60,466 nucleotides of DNA from Bacteroidia bacterium (GTDB lineage: Bacteria > Bacteroidota > Bacteroidia > Flavobacteriales > Flavobacteriaceae), in the NCBI GenBank assembly GCA_030427585.1, contig JAUIBW010000031.1, positions 1 through 60,466 of the forward strand. Direction: 5' to 3'. This document shows, piece after piece, positions 53,601-60,466 of the stretch. The position numbers and the translations under genes are program-made. Position 1 is the first letter of the stretch. Each line of letters starts with the position of its first letter. The notes beneath the pieces are model-generated. The model searched no databases. It saw only the letters and a list, made by a program, of their open reading frames with translations, and was not told the DNA's origin.

Positions 53601-56600
53601 TTATAATCCTTCGACAAATCAAATGGGGTGGTTAAATAAGATGCTATAGAATTTTCTAATGAAACGTCTGATTGATCCATATCTCGATCCAGTTTCCAAG
53701 CATCCGAATCAACAATCTCCTGGTAACCTATACCTTCCTCAGAATGAATCATTGTTCGTAATACCTCATGACGAGATACAATAGTTCTAAAACAGGTTTC
53801 TAATATATCGATATCCAGGCTACCAGATAATCGTAGTACTATAGGAATATGATATGCAACACTGCCTTCTAACTGATCTAAGAACCATAAACGTTCCTGG
53901 CTAAATGATAAAGGAATACGATCCGGACGTTGTTGAATCACAATTTCGGGTAGTAAAACACCTACTGATTGTTGTTTTAAATGAAGAGCCAATTCATGTA
54001 TGTTGGTGTGTTCAAAAATATCACGAATAGAAACTTCGATATTCAATTCCTTGCGAATTATGGAAACTAATCTTGTTACCAATAAAGAATGCCCTCCCAA
54101 TTCAAAGAAACTATCATACACTCCTATTCGTTCTATTCCTAAAAGCTCTTGCCAAACATCTACTAATTGTTCTTCCAGTTCATTACCAGGGGCAGTATAT
54201 TCCTGGGTTGATAACTCCAAATTATCGGGATCGGGTAACGATTTCTTATCTATCTTGCCATTAAGTGTTAAAGGCATTTTCTCTAACTCTACCCAAATAC
54301 GCGGAACCATATATTCTGGTATGCTTTCTTTTAAATACTCTTCTATAGCCTGTTTATCCAGACTCTCTTTTAAAACAACATAGCTTACAAGGCGATTATT
54401 TCCGTGCGTATCGGTTTTAGCTAAAACACAACAATTTATAACAGCTTCATAAGATGCTAATACATTCTCGATCTCTCCTAACTCGATTCGATATCCTCGA
54501 ATTTTAACCTGTGTATCTCCTCTACCAATAAATTCTACATTTCCATCAGGTAACCAACGTGCTAAATCTCCTGTACGATACATTAAAGTATCTTCTACAA
54601 ATGGATTTGAAACAAATTTCTCTTTTGTCTGTTCTTCTTTATGTAAATATCCTTTTGCCAGACCTGGTCCTGCAATATATAGTTCTCCTATAACACCTAT
54701 AGGCAATACATTTCTAAAAGCATCTAAAATGTAAAAATGAGTATTCCCCATAGGTTTACCAATAGGAACATTAGTCAAGTTATCTAGGCTATTTAGATCT
54801 TCGGCCTCATAATAAGAACTATCAATGGTAGCTTCTGTAACTCCATAACTGTTTATGATCCTTACTTGTTTTCCAAATCGACTTTCTAATTTGCAAAAAT
54901 CGACAGTAGTACAAACATCAGATCCTAAAATAAAGAGTTTAAGCCATTCAAAATCTAATTCATTATCATAGATATGATCCATTAATGGGATTCCTAACGA
55001 AGGTGTTACTTCCATTATATTGATCTTATGGCTAGCCATTAATTTATACAGTTCTTGAAGATCAAAGCGAATAGCGCCAGGACAAATAATCATCTGCCCT
55101 CCAAATAATAAACTACGACAAAGATCTCCGGTAAATACGTCAAAAGAAAAGCTGGCTATCTGTAACAAACGAGTATTCTCATCCAAATCATACTCTTTTT
55201 GCCAACTCAATGACACATTGTATAAACCTAGATGAGTTACAGCAACTCCTTTTGGTTTACCTGTTGTTCCTGACGTATAAATCACATATACCAAATCTTC
55301 GGGAGTCAATTTTATTCCTGGTGCTATAGTGGTCTCTTTGGTAATTAATTCGTGATCTCTATCTAACAATATGTATTTTACTTCCTCTTTAATACCTAAT
55401 TGTTTTATATCTGAAGTAGTACTTATTATAAGATCAAGCTTAGCGTCTTCAATGATATAAGAAATTCGATTCAAAGGATATTCCGGGTCAATTGGAACAT
55501 AGGCATTTCCTGATTTCAAAACTCCTAAAACACCAACTATCATTTCTATAGAACGAGACACGCAAACTCCGATTAAAGTACTCTCAAAAATGTTTTGATT
55601 ACCTATATAATGTGCTAATTGATTTGATTTTTCATTTAATTCTCCATAAGTGATCTTTTCGTTTTGGTAAACAACTGCCACTGCATCAGGAGTCTGTTGT
55701 GCTTGTGTTTCGAATATATCCAGAATAGTTTTATCCTGAAGATTGCCAATATCTGTAACATTAAAACTATTTAATACCTGTAGTTCTTCATCTGCCAAAA
55801 TACTCAAACTACTCACCTCAACGTTATTTGGGCATTCAATCTCCTCAAGAAGCTTTATTAAAGCTGTCTCCATGTATGCAATAACCCGATCCGGCTCAAT
55901 CCCATCTATACAGGCTGTTAAACCAAAATCATCCCCGTAATCGTCAATACTCAAATCAAATGGATAATTTGTACGTTCTTTGTCTACCTGAAGTGTTATT
56001 CCTAAATCAATACCCACATTATCTGATATAGATTGGGGTTCTGAATGACGATAATTTAACAATGCGCTGAACAGAGGAGTCTCATTAGAAACACCGCTCC
56101 AATGTTGAATATTAGATAATGGTGTTTGCTCGTAAGGCATTAAACCTTGTAACTCTTGTTTTACATCATCTAAATATTCTGATACACTATGATCTAAATG
56201 TAGTATCACGGGGAGCGTATTAATAAACAACCCTAAAGACTGATCTGCCCCCAATGATCCCTGTAGTCGTCCTGAAAACAAAGTTCCAAAAACGGCATAC
56301 TCTTTATTACTACATCTACCTATCACAATACCCCAAGCGGCATGAAAAATTACGGCTGGGCTTATCTTTAATTTGCGAGATAGTAAACGAACTTGAGCAG
56401 ATATTCCTGAAGAAAGCATCTTAGTTGCTTCCTGTATATCGCTACCATCTCCCAATGTATCAGACAAACCAAAAGGAAAAGTAGGTTCTGTTATATCTCC
56501 TAAACGTGAACGGAAATAAGATTCGCTATCATTAGTCGCTTGTTGATGTAAAACATGTGCTATAAAATCGCGATATAAAACCGGTTGAGTAAAATTAACC

Positions 56601-59600
56601 GTGTCTCCAGACAAATACATTTCAATCTCTTCTATTATCTTCTCCAAACCAACATGATCTATTATTACATGATGTTGTTTAAATAGTAAGAAGAAACGAC
56701 CATTACTTGTATCATCAGCAGTTTGCAACTGTAACAATGGCCCTTTTGATAAATCCATCCAATGTTTCCCAGAATCAATTATTGATTCTAGTTCTTCTTT
56801 TACATTTTGCGATGAAGAAAAAGATAATTTTGATACTTGAAGCTTAACCTCTCTTAGAACTACCTGAACAGCATGAGGTAGCCCTTCGCTCAAAATACAA
56901 GTTCGAAGTACATCATGACGTGTAATCACATAGCGGAGTGCTTCTATAAATTGTGAACGTTTATCCAGGCTATCAAAAGACAACAAATTAAATAATATGT
57001 AAGGATCTCCATTACTCTGATCACTCATCAAATGATGAAAATACATCCCCTCTTGCAGTGGAGAAAGCGGATACATATCCTGGACATTAGCAACGCCTTC
57101 TTCAATATGATCTACAACCATATCCAACTCCTCCTGGCTAAAATCAAGTAACGGGACCATATCGGGAGTAATCTTCTCGCAATCTGTAGTGATACCATTG
57201 GCAGGAATCTCATAACTCGGGGCAGCAACTCCTAATCGCAATGCTAATGTTCCAATTGTTGGATTGGCAAAGATATCACGAACTCCTGCTTGAAGCCCCT
57301 GATCTTTTAATCGGGAGATGAGTTTTACTACGAGTAATGAATGTCCTCCTAACTCAAAGAAATTATCATACACTCCAATCTTGTCAATCCCCAATAAATC
57401 CTTCCAGATCAAAGCTAATTGCTCTTCTATCTCATTACGAGGGGCAACATATTCTTTTGAGGATAACAAAGATAGATCAGGAACAGGTAGTTTTTTCTTA
57501 TTAATCTTACCATTGCTGGTTAAAGGTATTTCTTCTAATTCGACCCATAATTGAGGAACCATATACTCTGGCAATCCAGAGTGTAATTTTTGTTGTAATT
57601 CTTCCTTAATCAACTCTCCTTCTACAACCACATATCCTACCAAACGTTTACTGCCATTAGCATCTTCTTGTGCTAATACACAACAACTCTGAATACCTTC
57701 TACAGAAGACAGTACACTTTCTATCTCTTCTAATTCTATACGATACCCTCTAATTTTAACCTGATTATCCTTACGCCCAATAAATTCTATATTTCCGCCA
57801 GATAACCATCGGGCTAAATCTCCCGTTCTATATAAACGTTCTCCTGGTTTAAAAGGGTGAACTACAAATTTCTCTGCGGTTAATTCTTGTCGGTTCAAAT
57901 ACCCTTTAGCTAAACCTGTCCCTCCAATACATAATTCGCCAACTACACCCATTGGAGCTAATTCTATATTCGTATCTAAAACGTAAAGACTTGTATTGGT
58001 AAGCGGACCCCCAATAGGAATTGTCCCCGCATTATCAGGAATATCGCAAATTGGGTAACAAGTTGCATATACAGTAGTTTCGGTCGGGCCATATACGTGA
58101 AGTAGTCTTTCTTGGCCTAAAGCCGATGCTATTTTTCTTGTTGGGCCAACAGAAACCTTTTCACCCCCGAATAATAATATTCTTAAACTGGACAATCTTG
58201 ACAAGTCATAATCTGCAAAAGAATTAAATAACGCTGTAGTTATAAAAACTACGCTTAGTTGATTTTTACTAATAACCCGAGTTAAAGCATCAACATCAGA
58301 AGCTATAGAACCTGGGATCAAATACAATGATGCACCATTTAAAAGGCTTCCAAAAATCTCGTATGTAGAACCATCAAAAGCATAATTTGACCATTGCAAT
58401 ACCCGATCTGATGGATGGATAGCGATTGAACTCTCTTTATCATTGATAAGCGTTATTACATTTTCGTCACTAATCACTATACCTTTTGGAGTACCAGTTG
58501 TTCCGGAGGTATACATTATATAGGTATCAGATACTATACTTCTTTTTGAATTATATGCATCAATAGAATATTCTAAAGATTTTTGGACATTTAAAAAAGT
58601 ATATGCATCACAGGGTAATTCTTTTAATAAAGAAGAATCACTGTGAATAATGTAGTTTATCTCAGCATCTTTCAAAATAAAATCCAGGCGATTAGGAGGT
58701 AGAGAAGTGTCCAGAGGAACATAAGTAGCACCTGATTTTAACACCCCTATCATGCTTATCACCATATCCGCTCCTCTCTCATACAATAGTCCTAATCGGG
58801 ATTTTTCCTGCACTCCTTCTGATTGTAAATAATGTGCTAATTGATTAGATTTTTCATCTAGCTCTTTGTACGTTATCTTAACATCTTCATCAACAATAGC
58901 AATAGCATCGGGAGTTTTTTCAACCTGCTGCTTAAACAAATCAATGATGCTCTTATCTTCTGGATATGCTACTACAGTATCATTAAACCCATATAGTAAT
59001 TCTTCTCTCTCCTGATTTGTCATCATAGATAGCTCTTGAATAGGCAACGTAATATCTTTGACAAGGCTATTTAGTAACTCTTTATAATGAACTAACATTC
59101 GAGTAACCGTATCTTTATTAAACAGGGCTGTACAATATGTCATGCTTAATGAAATACATCCTGACTGTTCTACCGCAGTCAAGGTCAGGTCAAACTGAGA
59201 AGTGGTTTCTTCAAGATTATAAGGAGAAGTTCTTATATCATCCAAGTCAGAATCTTTTACTTCTGGTGTGTTTTGTAATGTAAACATCACCTGAAACAAA
59301 GGACTCATACTCATATCTCGGGTATCTATGACTCTATCAACCACTTCTTCAAAAGGAGCTAATTGATGATCATAAGCGGCTAATGCTGTCTCTTTTACAC
59401 TATGTAAAACTTCTTTAAAACTCAGATTTCCTCCTAAATCACTACGAAGTGCGAGTGTATTAACAAAGAAACCAATCATATCTTCTAACTCAGATTGCGT
59501 ACGATTAGCGATAGGAGTACCTACACAAATATCTTCCTGACCACTATAACGGGATAATAATACCTTGAATGCTGATAACAAAACCATATACAAGGTAGTT

Positions 59601-60466
59601 CCCTCTTCTGTACAAAGTTCTGATAGCATGCTACTCAAATCAGCATCCAACGTAAGCGAAACACTACTCCCTTCATAACTCTGTATCGAAGGTCGTGCAT
59701 AATCTGTTGGTAAGGATAATGGAGTAACTCCTCCTAGTTTATCCTCCCAATACGATAATTGATCTTCTAAAATATCACCCTCGATAAACTTTCGTTGCCA
59801 AATCGAATAATCGGTATATTGTAAAGGTAATTCTGGTAAGGCTCTCGAACCTCCTGCTTTAATAGCTTTATAAGTCTCAAGAAATTCTCGTATCAAAATA
59901 CCCTGAGACCAACCGTCACTGGCAATATGATGAAAAACTCCTGCCAATACATAAGTCGAACCTCCCAAATCATATACACAAGCCCTAAACATATAATCCT
60001 TTGACAAATCAAAAGAATCCTCGACAAAAGCAGCGATCTTATCATCTATACTCGTCATATCGGCTACTAGCTCTCTATGCAATACCCAATCATCTGATTC
60101 AATCACTTTTTGGTATCCTACTCCATCCTCTTCATAAAATACCGTACGTAATACTTCATGACGAGAAACAATACTTCTTAGGGAAGCTTCTAAAATAGCT
60201 ATATCTAAATCCCCTTCTAATCGTAAAACTGCAGGAATATGATAGGCAATACTACCTTCTAACTTATCTATAAACCACAATCGTTCCTGGCTAAAGGATA
60301 ATGGAATATGTTCTGGCTTATCCTGTGGTATAATCGAAAGTAAAACTATGTTTTCGGAAGCATCAGATAAATGATGCCCTAAGCCCGAAATCGTAGGATA
60401 TGAAAATATATCTCGAATAGCAACCTCGACAGATAACTCTTTGCGGATCATAGCAACCAATCGTGT
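46799..60466 (-). CDS. Non-ribosomal peptide synthetase, 5' end beyond the window
   Basis: This reading frame continues past the right edge (partial at its N-terminus; 4553 codons are visible from the first possible start at 60460, plus two upstream codons). It begins at the end of a T domain, then holds four C-A-T modules and a C-terminal thioesterase. T-domain Ser codons are at 57338-57340, 54086-54088, 50945-50947 and 47804-47806. HHxxxD motifs begin at residues 177, 1263, 2307 and 3355. Hand-read A codes give Ile-like, Orn/Dab, Asn and Phe. No internal epimerase domain is present, but the second condensation domain is of the dual E/C type. It leads a minus-strand operon of tailoring, export and precursor genes. 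Confidence 0.95.
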   Translation of the reverse strand, partial: TRLVAMIRKELSVEVAIRDIFSYPTISGLGHHLSDASENIVLLSIIPQDKPEHIPLSFSQERLWFIDKLEGSIAYHIPAVLRLEGDLDIAILEASLRSIVSRHEVLRTVFYEEDGVGYQKVIESDDWVLHRELVADMTSIDDKIAAFVEDSFDLSKDYMFRACVYDLGGSTYVLAGVFHHIASDGWSQGILIREFLETYKAIKAGGSRALPELPLQYTDYSIWQRKFIEGDILEDQLSYWEDKLGGVTPLSLPTDYARPSIQSYEGSSVSLTLDADLSSMLSELCTEEGTTLYMVLLSAFKVLLSRYSGQEDICVGTPIANRTQSELEDMIGFFVNTLALRSDLGGNLSFKEVLHSVKETALAAYDHQLAPFEEVVDRVIDTRDMSMSPLFQVMFTLQNTPEVKDSDLDDIRTSPYNLEETTSQFDLTLTAVEQSGCISLSMTYCTALFNKDTVTRMLVHYKELLNSLVKDITLPIQELSMMTNQEREELLYGFNDTVVAYPEDKSIIDLFKQQVEKTPDAIAIVDEDVKITYKELDEKSNQLAHYLQSEGVQEKSRLGLLYERGADMVISMIGVLKSGATYVPLDTSLPPNRLDFILKDAEINYIIHSDSSLLKELPCDAYTFLNVQKSLEYSIDAYNSKRSIVSDTYIMYTSGTTGTPKGIVISDENVITLINDKESSIAIHPSDRVLQWSNYAFDGSTYEIFGSLLNGASLYLIPGSIASDVDALTRVISKNQLSVVFITTALFNSFADYDLSRLSSLRILLFGGEKVSVGPTRKIASALGQERLLHVYGPTETTVYATCYPICDIPDNAGTIPIGGPLTNTSLYVLDTNIELAPMGVVGELCIGGTGLAKGYLNRQELTAEKFVVHPFKPGERLYRTGDLARWLSGGNIEFIGRKDNQVKIRGYRIELEEIESVLSSVEGIQSCCVLAQEDANGSKRLVGYVVVEGELIKEELQQKLHSGLPEYMVPQLWVELEEIPLTSNGKINKKKLPVPDLSLLSSKEYVAPRNEIEEQLALIWKDLLGIDKIGVYDNFFELGGHSLLVVKLISRLKDQGLQAGVRDIFANPTIGTLALRLGVAAPSYEIPANGITTDCEKITPDMVPLLDFSQEELDMVVDHIEEGVANVQDMYPLSPLQEGMYFHHLMSDQSNGDPYILFNLLSFDSLDKRSQFIEALRYVITRHDVLRTCILSEGLPHAVQVVLREVKLQVSKLSFSSSQNVKEELESIIDSGKHWMDLSKGPLLQLQTADDTSNGRFFLLFKQHHVIIDHVGLEKIIEEIEMYLSGDTVNFTQPVLYRDFIAHVLHQQATNDSESYFRSRLGDITEPTFPFGLSDTLGDGSDIQEATKMLSSGISAQVRLLSRKLKISPAVIFHAAWGIVIGRCSNKEYAVFGTLFSGRLQGSLGADQSLGLFINTLPVILHLDHSVSEYLDDVKQELQGLMPYEQTPLSNIQHWSGVSNETPLFSALLNYRHSEPQSISDNVGIDLGITLQVDKERTNYPFDLSIDDYGDDFGLTACIDGIEPDRVIAYMETALIKLLEEIECPNNVEVSSLSILADEELQVLNSFNVTDIGNLQDKTILDIFETQAQQTPDAVAVVYQNEKITYGELNEKSNQLAHYIGNQNIFESTLIGVCVSRSIEMIVGVLGVLKSGNAYVPIDPEYPLNRISYIIEDAKLDLIISTTSDIKQLGIKEEVKYILLDRDHELITKETTIAPGIKLTPEDLVYVIYTSGTTGKPKGVAVTHLGLYNVSLSWQKEYDLDENTRLLQIASFSFDVFTGDLCRSLLFGGQMIICPGAIRFDLQELYKLMASHKINIMEVTPSLGIPLMDHIYDNELDFEWLKLFILGSDVCTTVDFCKLESRFGKQVRIINSYGVTEATIDSSYYEAEDLNSLDNLTNVPIGKPMGNTHFYILDAFRNVLPIGVIGELYIAGPGLAKGYLHKEEQTKEKFVSNPFVEDTLMYRTGDLARWLPDGNVEFIGRGDTQVKIRGYRIELGEIENVLASYEAVINCCVLAKTDTHGNNRLVSYVVLKESLDKQAIEEYLKESIPEYMVPRIWVELEKMPLTLNGKIDKKSLPDPDNLELSTQEYTAPGNELEEQLVDVWQELLGIERIGVYDSFFELGGHSLLVTRLVSIIRKELNIEVSIRDIFEHTNIHELALHLKQQSVGVLLPEIVIQQRPDRIPLSFSQERLWFLDQLEGSVAYHIPIVLRLSGSLDIDILETCFRTIVSRHEVLRTMIHSEEGIGYQEIVDSDAWKLDRDMDQSDVSLENSIASYLTTPFDLSKDYKFRACIYDLGSDRYVLAGVFHHIASDAWSEDILVAEFAELYSAYQENLTVALPELSLQYSDYAIWQRNYIEGEILESQLSYWEKKLLGVTPLALPTDYARPSVQSTEGATFNFELDKKLSDSVTELCQEEGVTLFMVMLSAFKVLLYKYSGQSDICVGTPIANRTQSELENMIGFFVNTLALRSNLKDTAGFNELLQEVKSTTLEGYDHQLAPFEKVVDRVVKTRDMSMNPLFQVLFTLQNISTEADLVMHGITMSPFEYEGNTSQFDLTINITEEVTGISFNVEYCTALFKKETVARMLMHYQELLHNIVANPSEKIGSLSMLRKEEKSQLVDAFNATDVSYDQNKTIVSLFEEQANKTPDAVALIFKGKQLTYKQLNEQSNRLAYHLRDAYSLKADDIVGILLDRSDWAVISILGILKAGAAYVPIDTSYPTSRKSYIVEDSTPKVLITDSEHLFDSIEFNVNIFSIDVELEELLGDAELLTNPSFISSPKDLAYIIYTSGSTGKPKGVMIEHSNITNYVLYGLSAYRSETGNHNFPLFTSLAFDLTQTSVFLSLLTGGTLFVYEKEAIESLPSILKTKEITSIKLTPSHLSFFEDIEYAHLKRIIIGGEALKGSHIDLLGPLDSSVKVFNEYGPTEATVGCSVIEVSTCDTSLLSVPIGKPIDNTQIYILDDMQQLLPIGVIGELCIGGNGLARGYLNKEELTQEKFISNPFVEGERLYRTGDLAKWLPDGNIEFIGRKDDQIKIRGYRIELGEIENVLSQEIDILECCVLSKPDAEGNHRLIGYVISENDFDKDRLQSSLLQKLPGYMVPGLWVALETMPLTSNGKIDKKALPDPELIDIATANYIEPQEEMEIQLAAIWKELLEVERVGIQDDFFSLGGHSLLATRLVSMIRKKLNIEIAIIDVFEYPILSDLSEYVDSQSRGGSILPEIVARESNVKIPLSFSQERLWFLDQLQGSVEYHIPFTLRFTGDLDTSILENAIQEVISRHEVLRSVIEAEEGIGYQKIKPATNWSMDLVSVENEEIIPEKLESFIDTPFDMAADYMFRACLYQLDKNDYIFCGVLHHIASDGWSQGILINEFTHIYSALQKGQSFTLPELPIQYADYAIWQREYIEGEILEEQLSFWETRLQGVPPLLLPTDYDRPSVQSVEGASVNFELDAKTTEAIKEFCNEEGVTLFMFLLSVFKVLLYKYSGQDDICIGTPIANRTQAELEGLIGFFINTLVLRSDLSDNPEFRELLQQIKSTTLKGYDNQLVPFERVVDRVVKTRDMSIPPLFQVKFMLENTPESEDLHLENLEINSYEYDAEFSPLDISLNAVESGDGLYFNFEYSIALFAKETVQRMALHYKELIQNILVSPSSNIGSLTMLLNEESSILLDVFSRSNTTSVSYGEDSTLVSLFEKQAAETPEAIAVVFEDRKLTYKTLNEKSNRLARHLRENYELNSGDLVGIQLNRSDWSVISMLGAMKAGAAYVPIDVEYPASRKAFIIKDTQLKVLIITSEKLFDSIELNVPVFSIDIELDDLSQEKAYLQNPDYSVTPGDLAYLIYTSGSTGQPKGVMIEHGSIVNTICSQIDAFSITADDRCLQFANPFFDASVWEIYIALLGGASLHIPSEEEKADTVSFAKFMKKHEVTFATLPPAFLQLLESDSLPTIKTLVTAGETIPLEVAKAFSDSCKYINAYGPTETSICATTFEGDITGGSVPIGKPITNANTYILDADMNLVPVGVLGELCIGGPGLARGYLNREELTNEKFVDHPFAEGERLYKTGDLARWLADGNIEFIGRKDDQVKIRGYRIELSEIERVLLEKEEIQHCCVIVRGNTIDTRSLIGYVVAQENYDTRDINDYLKERLPEYMIPGVWVSMDVLPINRNGKIDKKALPSPEVSDISKAEYVAPRNDTEVKLVALWEELLGIEGISVHDDFFNLGGHSILAIQLISRINLLLNTSLSVSVIFENPTISKFVQKMSSTDFFTYKVMVTLQENGSKKPIFFAPPAAGTVGSYLQLSKALGDNQPVYAFQCPGLDGKSKTSESVETMAETFITAMQEVDPTGPYRLGGYSFGGAVALEMALQLRNKGFEVEELLMIDAKIHEVSDEIYEQIDEAQRFRELLYEEVDELREIFDSELTRSKLALEGKSIPEQINVICELASGSEFSVSDDDIKGQLEVLYSNSTYRYIPNLDQKLDTQITLFRAMYVPKILANSEMEMINNDETEFDYGLQEYTSKKVIVHAIPAVHTTILEETHAKEISEFLRIDSIVEVADQMM
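47690..50785 (-). other. NRPS module 4: C-A-T, Phe
   Basis: The C domain has HHIASDGWS at 3355. The A domain has FDASVWE after TSGSTGQPKG (3838), and the code by hand is D-A-W-T-V-A-A-I-C-K, which fits Phe. The T domain Ser is residue 4219 in FFNLGGHSILA. This is the last module before release. Confidence 0.75.
50816..53923 (-). other. NRPS module 3: C-A-T, Asn
   Basis: The C domain has HHIASDAWS at 2307, with Ala instead of Gly in HHxxxDG. The A domain has FDLTQTS at 2832, and the code by hand is D-L-T-K-I-G-E-V-G-K, which fits Asn. The T domain Ser is residue 3172 in FFSLGGHSLLA. Confidence 0.72.
53951..57163 (-). other. NRPS module 2: dual E/C-type C, A (Orn/Dab), T
   Basis: The C domain (about 1100-1560) differs from the other three. 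It starts ITPDMVPLLDFSQEELDMVV, has an extra early motif FHHLMSDQSNGDPY and the core QHHVIIDHVGLE, as in dual epimerisation/condensation domains. It would epimerise the residue from module 1. The A domain has FDVFTGD at 1773; the pocket code read by hand is D-V-G-E-I-G-S-I-D-K, known for Orn and close to Dab codes. The T domain Ser is residue 2125. A1-type specificity plus dat suggests Dab. Confidence 0.7.
57218..60310 (-). other. NRPS module 1: C-A-T, Ile-like
   Basis: The C domain (about residues 51-490) has HHIASDGWS at 177. The A domain has YTSGTTGTPKG at 650 and FDGSTYE at 695. Aligning by eye to the GrsA pocket positions gives D-G-Y-F-L-G-V-V-Y-K, one change from the Ile code DGFFLGVVYK. 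The T domain Ser is residue 1041 in FFELGGHSLLV. Activation of Ile or a similar aliphatic residue is inferred; the alignment was done by hand. Confidence 0.7.
60326..60466 (-). other. NRPS: C-terminal end of a T domain (upstream module)
   Basis: The visible residues (TRLVAMIRKELSVEVAIRDI, then FSYPTISGLGHHL) are the last helices of a carrier domain. Its phosphopantetheine Ser lies outside the window, so at least one more module is encoded to the right. Confidence 0.85.

Noticed and set aside
46799..60466. Plus-strand frames of 60-130 codons across the synthetase
   Set aside because: All are antisense to conserved NRPS core motifs and recur at equivalent module positions.

Overview
The window reads as chromosome from a marine Flavobacteriaceae bacterium (Bacteroidota), most like Aquimarina or a close relative; the genus is inference. 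Supporting signs are the low G+C content, AT-rich leaders with few Shine-Dalgarno sequences, several copies of the Bacteroidota -7 promoter box TAnnTTTG, and typical flavobacterial families (DUF5686 outer-membrane protein, LytS/LytTR pair, UpxY-type NusG paralogue, 2TM domain, Na+-type membrane pyrophosphatase).

Bases 1-1350 hold mobile-element debris: a 181-bp element with perfect 27-bp inverted ends, an IS1-like transposase remnant, a small HTH gene and the first of three related MITE-like elements. Bases 1350-36230 are mostly housekeeping: a LysE exporter, a LytS/LytTR two-component pair, fabD, a fructosamine kinase, an unusual 2TM-dihydrofolate reductase fusion, a class V aminotransferase, an ergothioneine operon (egtB-egtD-DUF427), thyA with a TonB-like protein, a NupC nucleoside transporter, a DUF151 nuclease, etfBA, pdhB, a soluble and a membrane pyrophosphatase side by side, an App1-type phosphatase, a nitroreductase, a pentapeptide-repeat membrane protein and a lipidated formylglycine-generating enzyme.

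A compact DNA-damage-type module lies at 27562-30920. A LexA/CI-like S24 repressor is divergent from a three-gene operon: a DUF559 Vsr-like nuclease, a radical SAM protein of the UDG-linked family, and a DUF4130/TIGR03915-type protein. Two perfect inverted repeats of the form TGGAA-N3-TTCCA, plus a third imperfect one, sit exactly on the two facing promoters. I infer an autoregulated SOS-like repair circuit.

From 36565 to the right edge, all genes lie on the minus strand and form a non-ribosomal peptide cluster. A giant synthetase runs off the edge (end of a T domain, then four modules and a thioesterase). Hand-read adenylation codes suggest ...Ile-like / Orn-or-Dab / Asn / Phe. Downstream are an MFS exporter, a JmjC/cupin hydroxylase, a CmlA-like diiron beta-hydroxylase, a type II thioesterase, an aspartokinase, a NusG paralogue, a diaminobutyrate aminotransferase, a newly noted 37-codon ORF and a phosphopantetheinyl transferase. 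Aspartokinase plus diaminobutyrate aminotransferase looks like dedicated 2,4-diaminobutyrate supply, matching the second module. A strong terminator hairpin inside the operon, together with a NusG paralogue, suggests control by processive antitermination. The likely product is a cationic peptide with a D-residue and beta-hydroxylated residue(s).
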